From positions 5,330 to 69,329 of the forward strand of contig NZ_LMSI01000025.1 of assembly GCF_001428075.1 (NCBI RefSeq): DNA of 64,000 nt, read 5' to 3'. The notes under the pieces were generated by a model. The model was given only the letters and a program-made list of their open reading frames with translations, searched no databases and was not told where the DNA came from. A program made the position numbers and the translations under genes. This document shows positions 25,766-34,490 of the stretch, piece after piece; positions within the stretch are counted from its first letter, which is position 1; each line of letters opens with the position of its first letter. The stretch comes from Arthrobacter sp. Soil764 (GTDB lineage: Bacteria; Actinomycetota; Actinomycetes; Actinomycetales; Micrococcaceae).

Positions 25766-26974
25766 ATGAGCAGCGTTCTTTCCCCGTCCACGGCTACCCG
25801 CACCAAGACACCCAACACCGGCATGGCCATCTTTGCCCTGGCCATGGGCGGGGTGGGCATCGGTGTCACCGAATTCACCATGATGGGCCTGCTGAAGGAA
25901 GTTGAGGAGGGCCTGGGGATCAGCACCCCTGAAGCCGGGCACCTCATCTCCGCCTATGCGCTGGGGGTGGTGGTGGGAGCTCCCCTCCTGGCCGCCGTCG
26001 GCGCCAAACTCCCCCGCAAGAAACTCGCGCTGGGGCTGCTGCTGTTCTTTACCGTGGCAAACCTTTCCTCATTCATTGCGCCCGACTACGGTTTAATGCT
26101 GGTGTCCCGCTTTGCCGCCGGCCTGCCGCACGGCGCGTTTTTCGGAGTGGCAGCCGTCATCGCCGCCTCCCTTGTTCCGCCGACAAGGCGGGGATGGGCC
26201 ATCTCGATGGTCATGGCCGGACTCAGCGTCTCCAACGTCGTGGGAGTACCGGCCGCCACGTGGCTGGGCCAGACTTACGGCTGGCGCCTGCTGTTCGTCC
26301 TGGTCGGTGCCATCGGCCTGCTGGCGCTGGCCATGGTGTGGAAATTCGTCCCCTTCCAGCACGCGCACCCGGACGCGAGCATCAGACGCGAACTCGGCGC
26401 CCTCAAACGGCTCCAGGTATGGCTGGCCCTCCTGGTGGGCATCGTGGGTTTCGGCGGCTTTTTCGCCACCTACACCTATATCGCCCACACCATGACGGCC
26501 GTGGCCGGCATCCCGTCCACCCTGATCCCCCTGGTGGTGGCGCTCTACGGGCTTGGCATGGTGGCCGGGAACATCGTCGGCGGCAGGCTCGCCGACAAAT
26601 CCGTCATGGGCACCCTGTACCGGGTCCTCCCGGCCATCGCCGCGGCCCTGGTGGTTTACGCAGTCGCCGCGCACTGGCCCTGGAGCGCCATGGTCATGGT
26701 CTTTGTGGTGGGAGCTTCCGGCTCGATGCTCATCCCTGCCCTGCAAACCCGGCTGCTTGACGCCTCACCGGATGCCCCGTCGCTGGCCTCCTCCCTCAAC
26801 CACGCCGCGCTGAACGTGGCCAACGCACTGGGCGCCTTCCTCGGCGGCCTTGTCATCGCCCTCGGCTGGGGCTTCGTCGCCCCGGCCCTGGTCGGGGCTG
26901 TCCTCGCCGTCCTTGGTTTCGGCGTCGCCCTCCTCAGCGGCCTGCTCGAGCGCAAAAGGCCGCTGGCCGCCTGA
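25766..26974 (+). CDS. MFS transporter, AraJ/DHA1 type
   Basis: 402-residue, 12-helix major facilitator. The N-terminal helix has GVTEFTMMGLLKEV, typical of the AraJ/YdhP-type sugar or drug efflux group, followed by LISAYALGVVVGAPLLAAVGAKLPRKKLAL (motif A region). The central loop near residue 190 (HAHPDASIRRELGALKRL) separates two sets of six helices. ATG at 25766 chosen since it gives the standard N terminus; its ribosome site (GAGAAGCAGG) is weak. Substrate unknown. Confidence 0.85.
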   Translation: MSSVLSPSTATRTKTPNTGMAIFALAMGGVGIGVTEFTMMGLLKEVEEGLGISTPEAGHLISAYALGVVVGAPLLAAVGAKLPRKKLALGLLLFFTVANLSSFIAPDYGLMLVSRFAAGLPHGAFFGVAAVIAASLVPPTRRGWAISMVMAGLSVSNVVGVPAATWLGQTYGWRLLFVLVGAIGLLALAMVWKFVPFQHAHPDASIRRELGALKRLQVWLALLVGIVGFGGFFATYTYIAHTMTAVAGIPSTLIPLVVALYGLGMVAGNIVGGRLADKSVMGTLYRVLPAIAAALVVYAVAAHWPWSAMVMVFVVGASGSMLIPALQTRLLDASPDAPSLASSLNHAALNVANALGAFLGGLVIALGWGFVAPALVGAVLAVLGFGVALLSGLLERKRPLAA

Positions 26975-27129
26975 CCCCTTCCCGGTGCGTCCAAACGCGG
27001 GGAAGCAGGCGGTCCGCCGGGTCCTAACGATGCCGCAACGCCGCCCCTGGAGCTACTGACTTTGAGGGGGGCTTATGTTAGCTTGAGCCTCATCGGGACT
27101 ATTAATCCCGGTCACAATAAGGAGGAGAC

Positions 27130-27405
27130 ATGGGTTTTCTTGCTTGGATTATTTTGGGCCTCATAGTCGGGGCCATCGTTAAGGCCGTTATGCCCGGACG
27201 GGTCGGCGGCGGCTGGGTCACCAGCCTCATCCTCGGTGTCGTTGGCGCCATTGTTGGCGGCTGGATTGGCAGCCTGCTGTTCAACAAGGGCGATCTTGCT
27301 TTCTTCGACCTCGGCACCTGGATTCTCGCTATCGTCGGTGGCCTGGTTGTCGCCGGCATCTACGGAGCAGTCGTTGGACGCGGACGGACCAGCCGCGCAC
27401 CATAA
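27130..27405 (+). CDS. GlsB/YeaQ/YmgE family stress-related membrane protein
   Basis: 91 residues, almost all membrane. It starts MGFLAWIILGLIVGAIVKAV, then LILGVVGAIVGGWIGSLLF and WILAIVGGLVVAGIYGAVVG, giving three glycine-rich helices as in this family (transglycosylase-associated by name only). A very strong ribosome site, AAGGAGGAG, stands seven bases before the ATG. Family members rise under general stress; function unknown. Followed by a clear terminator. Confidence 0.88.
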   Translation: MGFLAWIILGLIVGAIVKAVMPGRVGGGWVTSLILGVVGAIVGGWIGSLLFNKGDLAFFDLGTWILAIVGGLVVAGIYGAVVGRGRTSRAP

Positions 27406-27430
27406 CCGCTCTGTCTACAACTACCCGATG

Positions 27431-27458
27431 GGCCCCGGACTTCCGGGGCCTTTTCTTT
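27431..27458 (+). terminator. terminator after the GlsB-like gene
   Basis: GGCCCCGG / CCGGGGCC hairpin (27431-27450) directly followed by TTTTCTTT, a classical intrinsic terminator. Confidence 0.85.
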
Positions 27459-27575
27459 GGGCCCGGTCGTCGTGCCCCGGGCCCCTGCCCCGGACGCCAT
27501 GCCCCGGACGCTGTGCCCGGAAGCCTCCGGGAGGAGCGGGTCCTTGACCAAGGCTCCTGCCGCCGTCGTGCGTCC

Positions 27576-28502
27576 TTATGTTGCTGCTTCCGGTTCCATC
27601 GGAGCCTGGACCCGGCGCTGGGAGCGGGCGCTGGCGTAGAGGCACACCGTGGCCGCGGTCCCCAGGTTGAGGCTTTCGGCGGCACCGTAGACGGGGACAG
27701 CCACCCGGTGGTCCGCCAGTTCCAGTTCCTCTGCGGACAGTCCCTGCGCCTCGTTGCCGAAAAACCACGCGGTAGGCGCGGCGAGATCGTAGACGGAGTC
27801 CGGCCCGGTACCGGTGAGCCTGCGCCGGGCGTTCTCGTCCTGCAGGACATCAAGGTCCAGCTGTCCGTAGCCGTCAGCGGCGAGGATGCCGATGCCCCGC
27901 ACCCTGCAGGCCTGGGCCAGTTCCGCGGGATCCGCACCAAGTACGACGGGAAGGTGGAACAGCGACCCTGCGGTGGAGCGGACAGCCTTTGGGTTGTAGA
28001 TATCCACGCTGGAGGCCGTGAAAACCACGGCGTCGGCACCGGCGGAGTCAGCCGCGCGCAGGACAGTTCCCGCGTTCCCCGGGTCCCGCACCTGGCACAG
28101 CACCGCAATCAGGCGGGGCCCGGCGTCGAGCACCTCTTCAAGGGGCACGTCCACAAACCTGCAGACGGCGACGATCCCCTGGGGGTTGACGGTGTCCGCC
28201 ATGGCTGCCAGGACCTCTTCGGTGGCGAGCCGGGCGTTGGTGCCGCCGGCTAGCTCGTCGAATTCAGGAAAACGGTCAAGGCAGCTTTCGCTGGCGAAGA
28301 CCTCGGTGACTATTCCGGGCACTCCCGCCGCGATCCGCTGCTGGTGGAGTTTGAGTGCCTCGCGCACGGCCTGCGGCCCCTCAGCCAGGAACTGGCCACG
28401 CTTTAAACGGGCCGGGCGCCCTGCAAGCTTTGCCACGTCCTTCACCCGATCGGCTCGGGGGTTGGACAGTGGAAAATCTTGCAGGCGCCCGGTTTCGTTC
28501 AT
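27576..28502 (-). CDS. TrmH/SpoU-family RNA ribose methyltransferase
   Basis: 308 residues. An N-terminal L7Ae-like RNA-binding part (GQFLAEGPQAVREAL near residue 35) is followed by the SPOUT fold with motif 1 VRDPGNAGTVLRAADSAG, motif 2 WFFGNEAQGLS and motif 3 VPVYGAAESLNLGTAA. It probably methylates 23S rRNA (TsnR-like) using S-adenosylmethionine. It lies 72 bases after rplT on the same strand, a conserved actinobacterial order, although a hairpin stands between. Confidence 0.92.
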   Translation of the reverse strand: MNETGRLQDFPLSNPRADRVKDVAKLAGRPARLKRGQFLAEGPQAVREALKLHQQRIAAGVPGIVTEVFASESCLDRFPEFDELAGGTNARLATEEVLAAMADTVNPQGIVAVCRFVDVPLEEVLDAGPRLIAVLCQVRDPGNAGTVLRAADSAGADAVVFTASSVDIYNPKAVRSTAGSLFHLPVVLGADPAELAQACRVRGIGILAADGYGQLDLDVLQDENARRRLTGTGPDSVYDLAAPTAWFFGNEAQGLSAEELELADHRVAVPVYGAAESLNLGTAATVCLYASARSQRRVQAPMEPEAAT

Positions 28503-28542
28503 ATAAGAACTGTAGTAGCTGCTGCCACCTGTTCCTGAACAG

Positions 28543-28560
28543 GCCCCTCAGTCGAGGGGC
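28543..28560 (-). terminator. hairpin after rplT
   Basis: GCCCCTC-GACT-GAGGGGC on the minus strand, followed by CTGTTCAGGAACAG, a second small stem. There is no real U-run, so this may only attenuate between rplT and the methyltransferase gene. Confidence 0.5.
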
Positions 28561-28574
28561 GGCAAGCGGCTTGC

Positions 28575-28964
28575 CTAGGCTGCTGCTGCCTTCTTGGCGG
28601 AGGTGTCTGCCGGCAGGGAATCCTTGGCCACCTGGACCAGCGCGGCGAAGGCGTTGGCGTCAGAGACGGCAAGCTCGGCCAGCATACGGCGGTCGACCTC
28701 GACCTCGGCGGCCTTCAGGCCCTGGATGAGGCGGTTGTAGGTGAGGCCGTTGGCGCGGGAAGCAGCGTTGATGCGCTGGATCCACAGGCGGCGGAAGTCA
28801 CCCTTCTTCTTCTTGCGGTCGCCGTAGCTGTACACAAACGAGTGCAGCAGCTGCTCTTTGGCCTTGCGGTACAGGCGTGAACGCTGTCCGCGGTAACCCT
28901 TTGCGCGTTCAAGAACAACCCGGCGCTTCTTGTGGGCGTTGACCGCCCTCTTCACACGTGCCAC
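28575..28964 (-). CDS. rplT: 50S ribosomal protein L20
   Basis: 129 residues. Starts [20 protein letters not shown] and contains [18 protein letters not shown] and [14 protein letters not shown], all standard L20. GTG at 28964 follows AAGGAG by six bases; a longer frame to 28994 lacks a site. Binds 23S rRNA early in 50S assembly; in several bacteria L20 also represses its own operon through the mRNA leader. Confidence 0.98.
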   Translation of the reverse strand: MARVKRAVNAHKKRRVVLERAKGYRGQRSRLYRKAKEQLLHSFVYSYGDRKKKKGDFRRLWIQRINAASRANGLTYNRLIQGLKAAEVEVDRRMLAELAVSDANAFAALVQVAKDSLPADTSAKKAAAA

Positions 28965-29082
28965 GTGCGTACTCCTTCGAAAATCTGATCCCAAGCATCT
29001 ACTGCCGGAGTTCCGGCGGCCTGAGAATGCTGTTTGGCAGGTGACGGACCACCAGGTGGCAGCCCCTCATAGAACTTGGAAA

Positions 29083-29277
29083 TTAGATGCCGAGCATCTT
29101 CCGGATGACCTTGGCATCGCCCTTGAAGACGATCTTGTCGCCGGCAAGGCGGCGGGTCAGGCGGGAGGACTTGTGCTCCAGGTAGTGGCGGCGGTTGGCC
29201 TGCTGGCGGCGCAGCTTGCCGCTGCCGGTCAGCTTGAAGCGCTTCTTAGCACCACTGTGGGTCTTCATCTTCGGCAT
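29083..29277 (-). CDS. rpmI: 50S ribosomal protein L35
   Basis: 64 residues, [20 protein letters not shown] at the start and rich in lysine and arginine, the standard L35. An AAGGAG site is present before the ATG. Middle gene of the infC-rpmI-rplT operon, 117 bases from infC and 118 bases from rplT. Confidence 0.98.
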   Translation of the reverse strand: MPKMKTHSGAKKRFKLTGSGKLRRQQANRRHYLEHKSSRLTRRLAGDKIVFKGDAKVIRKMLGI

Positions 29278-29394
29278 GGGAACCGATCTCCTTACGTTTC
29301 TGCGGGCCCGGGGGCCGCAGTTCTATCGCGCAGCCGCCCCTGCGGGCGGCATGCTGGTTGCTGACTGCCGGGTGCATACCCCGGCAGCTGTGAA

Positions 29395-30438
29395 CTAGTT
29401 GGTCTTCTTGCCCGCCGGCTTCGGCGCTGCCTTGGGGGCAGGGCGTGCAGCAGGCTTGGGCGCAGCAGGCCTGGCCACCGGCTTGGGCGGTGCAGGCACA
29501 GCGGCCGGCTTGGGCGCCGCAGGCGCGGCGGCTTCCGGCTTGGCGGCAGCTGCGGGCCGGGGCGCCGGAGCGGCCTTCGGTGCAGCAGCCTTGGGGGCTT
29601 CCTGCTTCGGAGCTTCCTGCTTCGGTGCAGCAGCCTTGGGGGCTTCCTGCTTCGGAGCTTCCTGCTTCGGCGCAGCAGCCTTGGGGGCCTCCTGCTTCGG
29701 AGCTTCCTGCTCCGGAGCCGCAGGCGCCTCGGTGGGGGCACTGTCCTCAACGACGGCATCCGGCTCGGTGGAGACGGTGAAACCCTCCGGCAGCAGGTCC
29801 GCCAGTGACTGCGTCATGGGGGCCTGGTCCTGGCCTGAGGTATCAACGCGGCCGGAAGCCTTGGCTTCGTTCTGCGCCTTCGCCTCCGCGCGCTGGGTGG
29901 CGCGCCGGGCTTCGGCCTTGGCCTCAGCCTTGTTCTTCAGGGGACCAACCACCATGACCATGTTGCGGCCGTCAATGCGGGGGCTGGACTCCACTACGCC
30001 AACTTCGGCGACGTCGTCGGCGAAGCGCTGGAGCAGGCGGATGCCCATCTCCGGACGCTGCTGCTCACGGCCGCGGAACTGGATCATGGCCTTGACCTTG
30101 TCCCCGGCACCGAGGAAGCGCAGGGCGTGGCCGCGCTTAGTCTCGTAGTCGTGGGTGTCGATCTTCAACCGGAAGCGGATTTCCTTCAGAACAGTGTTCG
30201 TCTGGTTCTTCCGGGCTTCACGTGCCTTGACTGCGGCCTCGTACTTGTACTTGCCGAAGTCCATCAGCTTGCACACCGGAGGCTTTGCCTGAGGTGCAAC
30301 TTCAACGAGATCAAGGTCGGACTCGGCAGCCAGTCGCAGGGCATCCTCAATACGGACGATTCCTACCTGTTCACCTGCAGGGCCGACCAGCCGCACCTCG
30401 GGGACGCGGATACGCTCATTGATTCTTGGCTCGCTAAT
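29395..30438 (-). CDS. infC: translation initiation factor IF-3 with ATT start and long C-terminal tail
   Basis: 347 residues read from ATT at 30438 (rc of AAT at 30436-30438), which stands six bases after AGGAGC and gives [20 protein letters not shown], the canonical IF-3 N terminus. The rare ATT start is the well-known target of IF-3 self-control. Residues 1-170 are the two IF-3 domains ([20 protein letters not shown] near 135). From about 180 a tail of some 165 residues follows, first charged, then repeating [14 protein letters not shown] and Pro/Ala/Lys-rich to the end. IF-3 is normally about 180 residues, so the tail nearly doubles it. First gene of infC-rpmI-rplT. Confidence 0.95.
   Translation of the reverse strand: MSEPRINERIRVPEVRLVGPAGEQVGIVRIEDALRLAAESDLDLVEVAPQAKPPVCKLMDFGKYKYEAAVKAREARKNQTNTVLKEIRFRLKIDTHDYETKRGHALRFLGAGDKVKAMIQFRGREQQRPEMGIRLLQRFADDVAEVGVVESSPRIDGRNMVMVVGPLKNKAEAKAEARRATQRAEAKAQNEAKASGRVDTSGQDQAPMTQSLADLLPEGFTVSTEPDAVVEDSAPTEAPAAPEQEAPKQEAPKAAAPKQEAPKQEAPKAAAPKQEAPKQEAPKAAAPKAAPAPRPAAAAKPEAAAPAAPKPAAVPAPPKPVARPAAPKPAARPAPKAAPKPAGKKTN
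29582..29716 (-). repeat. three 45-bp tandem repeats inside infC
   Basis: Three nearly identical 45-base units (29582-29626, 29627-29671, 29672-29716) encode a 15-residue unit built from [15 protein letters not shown]. The differences are a few silent third-position bases. Such arrays change length readily by slippage, so the tail length may vary between strains. Confidence 0.9.
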
Positions 30439-30693
30439 GTTAAAGCTCCTGTGTTTGTTGTTGAGTCCCGGCAAATAGAGAAGGCCCCCAATTGCCGGAG
30501 CAATCGAAGGCCTCAGATAGGTTGGCTCAGCAACCCCGAAAGGGCTGCACGTGCACAGTCCCGGCGAGTGCCGGTCCGTGCCCAACCAGGTACCCGGCAA
30601 CCTTGCGTCCCCTGCAGGTTCCGAAAGGAACGCCTGGGACAGCGGCTGACGCGGGTGGGAGAGAACTCCGCTTGCAAACTGGAAGCCATTCTA
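30439..30693 (-). promoter_or_regulatory. long structured leader of infC with attenuator-like hairpin
   Basis: About 250 bases with no convincing gene separate infC from a TAGAAT element (30693-30688). Just before the IF-3 ribosome site, AGGCC/GGCCT and ATTGC/GCAAT arms (30513-30482) form a hairpin followed by TTCTCTATTT, like an intrinsic terminator. A second small stem GGTTG/CAACC lies at 30520-30535. The upstream TTGACG is only 13 bases from TAGAAT, so the promoter is uncertain. This layout suggests control of the operon within the leader, possibly by L20 or IF-3 supply. Confidence 0.45.
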
Positions 30694-30798
30694 CAGAAAA
30701 AATTCCCGTCAACGCCGCAAAAGCGCTGTTGGGAACCTGATCGTTGGGACAATCTCTGAAATAACGCCATCCAGTCGGTCTGTGTCAAGCTTACCAGT

Positions 30799-31185
30799 AT
30801 GAGCACTCCAGACAGTAATTCGTACGTCTTCGAGCCCGGCGACGCAGGCGCAGACGTTTCACAGCAGATCCGCGACATCTCGGAAGTCCCCGCCATCGAG
30901 GTCATCACCACGGCCGCCGTGCACCTCATGAGCGCCGCCGCGGTCAAGCTTGGCCTGGCCGCGGAGGACAACGCGGCCGAACTCAAGGACCTGGACGAGG
31001 CCCGGAAACTGATCACCGCACTGGCCGGCCTGGTCACCGCCGCCGCCCCCGAAATCGGTTCACAGCACGCCGGTCCCTTGCGCGACGGTCTGCGGTCCCT
31101 GCAGCTGGCCTTCCGCGAGGAGTCGCTGATTCCGGACGCACCGGGCAAGGGCCCAGGCGAAAAGTACACCGGGGCAGTGAACTAA
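30799..31185 (+). CDS. DUF1844 family protein
   Basis: 128 residues. Contains VITTAAVHLMSAAAVKLGLA and DLDEARKLITALAGLVTAAAP, the DUF1844 pattern of actinobacterial and other bacterial proteins of unknown function. Alpha-helical, no membrane segment or signal. Divergent from infC; the pair sits together in many actinobacteria, so a link to translation is possible but unproven. Confidence 0.85.
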   Translation: MSTPDSNSYVFEPGDAGADVSQQIRDISEVPAIEVITTAAVHLMSAAAVKLGLAAEDNAAELKDLDEARKLITALAGLVTAAAPEIGSQHAGPLRDGLRSLQLAFREESLIPDAPGKGPGEKYTGAVN

Positions 31186-31210
31186 GGAAAAAACCCACCC
31201 CAGCAGCGTC

Positions 31211-31254
31211 CGACGGCGGGACGGCCTTTCAAGGTCGTCCCGCCGTCGCGCTTT
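31211..31254 (+). terminator. terminator after the DUF1844 gene
   Basis: CGACGGCGGGACG (31211-31223) pairs with CGTCCCGCCGTCG (31236-31248), followed by CGCTTT. Strong GC stem, short T-run. Confidence 0.7.
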
Positions 31255-31390
31255 AACTCCATCGATTGCTCCGTACCTGCCGTTTTCCCAGCCCAAAACG
31301 ACGTTTACGCAGCAATCGATGGGCAGGCCGGCAGGGTTCCCTGGCCGAGCTTGCGAGGTTAGGGTGCCGGTGGGGAGCAATCGATGAGGA
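31255..31390. repeat. three AGCAATCGATG-type repeats
   Basis: GGAGCAATCGAT on the minus strand at 31261-31272, AGCAATCGATGGG on the plus strand at 31311-31323 and GGAGCAATCGATGAGG at 31374-31389 on the plus strand. A related GGAGCAATCGA also occurs in the infC leader hairpin (about 30497-30507). No gene is visible in this 200-base gap, and the motif may be a dispersed intergenic element. Confidence 0.55.
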
Positions 31391-31398
31391 GACGGGTA

Positions 31399-32694
31399 TC
31401 AGGCGACGGCTTTCCGGCGGCGCTGCTGGAGGACGAGGCCCACCAGGCACAGGACGACGCCGGCGGCGCCGACCGAAACGAAGCCCCCGGACGGCCCCAT
31501 GATGTCGATGAAGATGCCGGCCAGCGGCGAACCGAGGGCAACACCTGCGGTGAGGGCCGAGCCGTACCAGCCCATGGCCTCCCCCCGCCGCTCCTCGGAC
31601 ACCAGGTCCGCGACTTTTTCGGAGGCCGCGGAGAGTACGGGAGCGCAGAGCAGGCCCGGCAGGACGGAGACGAAAGCCAGGGTCCAGGTGTCGTGGGCAA
31701 AAGCCATGGGCAGGGTCAGTGCCGCCATTCCCAGCAGCAGGATGACAGGCGGGATGGGCCGGTGCATGGCGCCGTAGATGAGCCCGCCCACCACAGACGC
31801 GGCGCACCAGAAGACGAAGACGATGCCGATTTCACTCTGGTGTCCGCCGGTTTGCAGCGCCGCAACAATGCCGACGTCGGTGCCGCTCAACACCATGCCG
31901 GCGCCGGCGGCAACGGCGAAGAGTGCCGCGACCGTTGCGGTGAACCACGCAAAGCCGCCTGCCAGCCTTCCGCGCAGTCCCTGTGCAGCACTGCTGGCCG
32001 CCCCGGCCGGCGCCAGCTCCGCGGCCGCTTCCTGGACGTGGGCCGGCGCGGTGGAGACGACGGCGACTTCCGCTGCGTGCTGCTCATCCTCGACGCATTC
32101 GAGGGTTTGCCCCGAACTGCGGGTGGGCGGGTTGAACCACATAAGGAACAACCCTGCGAGGGACGTGGCCACGCCCACCACGGTCAACCCGGCAATGGTG
32201 AATCCACTGGTGGCCACCACAGCGCCGGCGGCAGGGCCGATCATGAAGACCATTTCCGTTGTGATGGCATCCAGGGCGAAGGCGGTGCGCCGCTGGTCGC
32301 CCTCCGCCAGGACGCCAAGGGACTGCCGGACCACGCTGAAGATGGGGAGGGTGAGCAGGCCGCCCACGAAGACCAGCGGGAGGAGCCACTGGTAGGAAAC
32401 GTGCGGCACGACAGACCAAATCACCGTCTCCGAGATCACGGACGGGATAAGTGCGGTCCGCAGTCCCACGGCGTCAACGCGTCTGCCCCGCCATGGAGCG
32501 CCCAGGGCAATGCCGATCGTCATGACGGCTGCGGCGGCACCGGCAGCGGCATAGCCCTGACCCAGGGTAAGGACGATATGCAGGGTCAGGAGCACCCCGG
32601 CGGCCGAGTGCGGGATGCGGGCAATCATGCCCACCAGCAGCAGCCGGCGAATCGGCCGGATGGCGAGCAACTCCCGGTAGAGAGCGAAATTCAC
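31399..32694 (-). CDS. MFS transporter
   Basis: 431 residues with about 12 hydrophobic helices. It starts MNFALYRELLAIRPIRRLLL, and the SVVRQSLGVLAEGDQRRTAFALD segment (about residue 130) resembles antibiotic or multidrug exporters of the actinobacterial MFS group. The central loop near residue 225 is charged (VEDEQHAAEVAVV). GTG start. Substrate unknown; no regulator gene adjoins. Confidence 0.82.
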   Translation of the reverse strand: MNFALYRELLAIRPIRRLLLVGMIARIPHSAAGVLLTLHIVLTLGQGYAAAGAAAAVMTIGIALGAPWRGRRVDAVGLRTALIPSVISETVIWSVVPHVSYQWLLPLVFVGGLLTLPIFSVVRQSLGVLAEGDQRRTAFALDAITTEMVFMIGPAAGAVVATSGFTIAGLTVVGVATSLAGLFLMWFNPPTRSSGQTLECVEDEQHAAEVAVVSTAPAHVQEAAAELAPAGAASSAAQGLRGRLAGGFAWFTATVAALFAVAAGAGMVLSGTDVGIVAALQTGGHQSEIGIVFVFWCAASVVGGLIYGAMHRPIPPVILLLGMAALTLPMAFAHDTWTLAFVSVLPGLLCAPVLSAASEKVADLVSEERRGEAMGWYGSALTAGVALGSPLAGIFIDIMGPSGGFVSVGAAGVVLCLVGLVLQQRRRKAVA

Positions 32695-32751
32695 GAAGCG
32701 GTCCTTCAGGGTATGCCGCAGCGCTGGCGGGGATCACCCATCCGGCTGCCG

Positions 32752-33636
32752 CTAGTCGGGAGCGCGCCTCAGTTTGATTTCCAGGGAGTCGACGCGCTCC
32801 CCAAACAATACATTCCGTGACCACTCCGACTGCAGGCCGGCCACCAACTCCTGGACCCCGGCGGCATCCAGGCCGTCCTCGAGGTACAGCACCACCTGGA
32901 GCTCCGGCCCGGCTCCGCCGCCCGGGAGCACGGAGCCGTCGGCTGTGCTGGCCACTACTCCCCTGCCCGGCAAAAGCCGGATGCTGCGGATGGCGGCGAA
33001 ACCGGAGGCCGCGCGGGACATCTCATCGGCCAGTTCGGGGTCGTTGTACGAAGGGGTCCAGCCGTGCTGCTGTGCCAGTGCCCAGACGCCGGGGCGGCGC
33101 ACCACGAACGTCACGTCTGCTCCCGGGTCCAGGACCAGGAGCTCGGCGCCTTCCGCGACAGCCGACAGGGCCGCCCGTGCAGCGTACACGGCGACGGGCC
33201 GGGCCTCCGGATGCCAGGCGGCCAGGGCGGCCGCCGAGGTGAATGCGGGGAGGGCGGTCCTGCCATCGGCCGCCTTCAGCGTCACCAGGGCCATATCTGC
33301 CTGCTTGTCGGCGTGCAGCCCGTGGGCTGATTCAGCCTCTTCGGCCAGCTGCGCAACAATCGGAATGAAGACCCGTGCCGTTGCAAGGGCGGCGACGACG
33401 CCGGCTTCGTCTCCCGTCCCCTGCCGGAGCGCGGCGACAGCGGTGAGGTAGCCGGCGTCGGCCGTGCCGTCGTCGTCCTCGAAGTTGTGGATCTTCCCAG
33501 CGTCACCGGCAAGGCTGCGTCCTGCCCATGGCTGGCCCGCGGAATCCGTGGCGCCGCCGGCACCGGCCAAGGCTGCCGCGATGTGACCGGGCAGTTGGCG
33601 GGCTGCCGGGGGCCCCGGCTCTTCGAGATTAGGCAT
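32752..33636 (-). CDS. SseB family protein
   Basis: 294 residues. The N-terminal part with AGKIHNFEDDDGTADAGYLT and FIPIVAQLAEEAE, and the middle DMALVTLKAADGRTALPAFT with AALAAWHPEARPVAV, are the SseB domain seen once or twice per protein in actinobacteria; a second, diverged copy occupies residues 150-290. Cytoplasmic and of unknown function. Starts 17 bases after priA ends, so probably cotranscribed with the histidine genes. Confidence 0.8.
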   Translation of the reverse strand: MPNLEEPGPPAARQLPGHIAAALAGAGGATDSAGQPWAGRSLAGDAGKIHNFEDDDGTADAGYLTAVAALRQGTGDEAGVVAALATARVFIPIVAQLAEEAESAHGLHADKQADMALVTLKAADGRTALPAFTSAAALAAWHPEARPVAVYAARAALSAVAEGAELLVLDPGADVTFVVRRPGVWALAQQHGWTPSYNDPELADEMSRAASGFAAIRSIRLLPGRGVVASTADGSVLPGGGAGPELQVVLYLEDGLDAAGVQELVAGLQSEWSRNVLFGERVDSLEIKLRRAPD

Positions 33637-33653
33637 GGGTGAATAGGCCGGTT

Positions 33654-34400
33654 CTAGCGACGGCCGGCGACGTCGAGGGCCTCAGGCAAGGTGAAGGCGC
33701 CTGCGTACAGGGCCTTGCCCACGATGGCGCCTTCGACGCCCAGGGGGACCAGCGACCGGAGGACCTTCAGGTCATCCAGGCTGGAGATGCCGCCGGAAGC
33801 AACCACAGGCTTGCCGGTCTTTTCCACCATCTGGCGGAGGAGTTCGACGTTGGGTCCCTGCAGCGTGCCGTCCTTGGTCACGTCGGTCACGACGTAACGG
33901 GAGCAGCCGGCCTCCTCGAGGCGGCCCAGCACGTCCCAGAGGTCTCCGCCTTCCTTGGTCCAGCCCCGGCCGGCCAGGGTTGTCCCGCGGACGTCAAGGC
34001 CGACGGCGATTTTGTCGCCAAAGCGCTCGATGGCCCGCTGAGTCCACTCCGGGTTCTCCAGCGCAGCCGTCCCCAGGTTGACCCGCGCCACACCCAGGTC
34101 AAGGGCGGCCTCCAGGGTCTGGTCATCACGGAGTCCGCCGGAGAGCTCCACCTTGATGTCCAGCCGGCCCACAACTTCACGGAGCAGGTCAGCATTGGAG
34201 CCGCGGCCGAAAGCGGCGTCCAGGTCCACCAGGTGCACCCACTCGGCGCCCTGCTGCTGCCAGTTCAGTGCAGCTTCAAGGGGCGTTCCGTAGCTGGTTT
34301 CGCTGCCGGCCTCGCCCTGGACCAGCCGGACGGCCTGGCCGTTGACGACGTCGACGGCAGGCAGCAGTTCAAGTACCGGCAGGTCATGTGCGGTGGTCAT
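33654..34400 (-). CDS. priA: bifunctional HisA/TrpF isomerase PriA
   Basis: 248 residues, TIM barrel. [15 protein letters not shown] (catalytic Asp near residue 14) and [14 protein letters not shown] (second catalytic Asp, near 170) are conserved. In actinobacteria this enzyme isomerises ProFAR for histidine and PRA for tryptophan; dual function is inferred from the family, and a plain HisA cannot be excluded. I chose the ATG at 34400, seven bases after GAGG, over an ATG two codons upstream. Histidine operon with hisH, hisB and hisC. Confidence 0.92.
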   Translation of the reverse strand: MTTAHDLPVLELLPAVDVVNGQAVRLVQGEAGSETSYGTPLEAALNWQQQGAEWVHLVDLDAAFGRGSNADLLREVVGRLDIKVELSGGLRDDQTLEAALDLGVARVNLGTAALENPEWTQRAIERFGDKIAVGLDVRGTTLAGRGWTKEGGDLWDVLGRLEEAGCSRYVVTDVTKDGTLQGPNVELLRQMVEKTGKPVVASGGISSLDDLKVLRSLVPLGVEGAIVGKALYAGAFTLPEALDVAGRR

Positions 34401-34490
34401 ACTCATCCTCGATGTTGGTTCTTCGGTTCGGGCAAAGGCTGGGTGGGGCAGGGCGTGCAGGCCGGCATGGCACTGACGCCACGGCGGCGG

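Noticed and set aside
29582-29716. CRISPR-like repeat array
   Set aside because: Repeats are directly adjacent, have no spacers and encode an in-frame protein repeat in infC.
30688-30712. infC promoter TTGACG with TAGAAT
   Set aside because: The spacer is only 13 bases, too short for a standard sigma-70 promoter, so only the -10 was retained as weak evidence.
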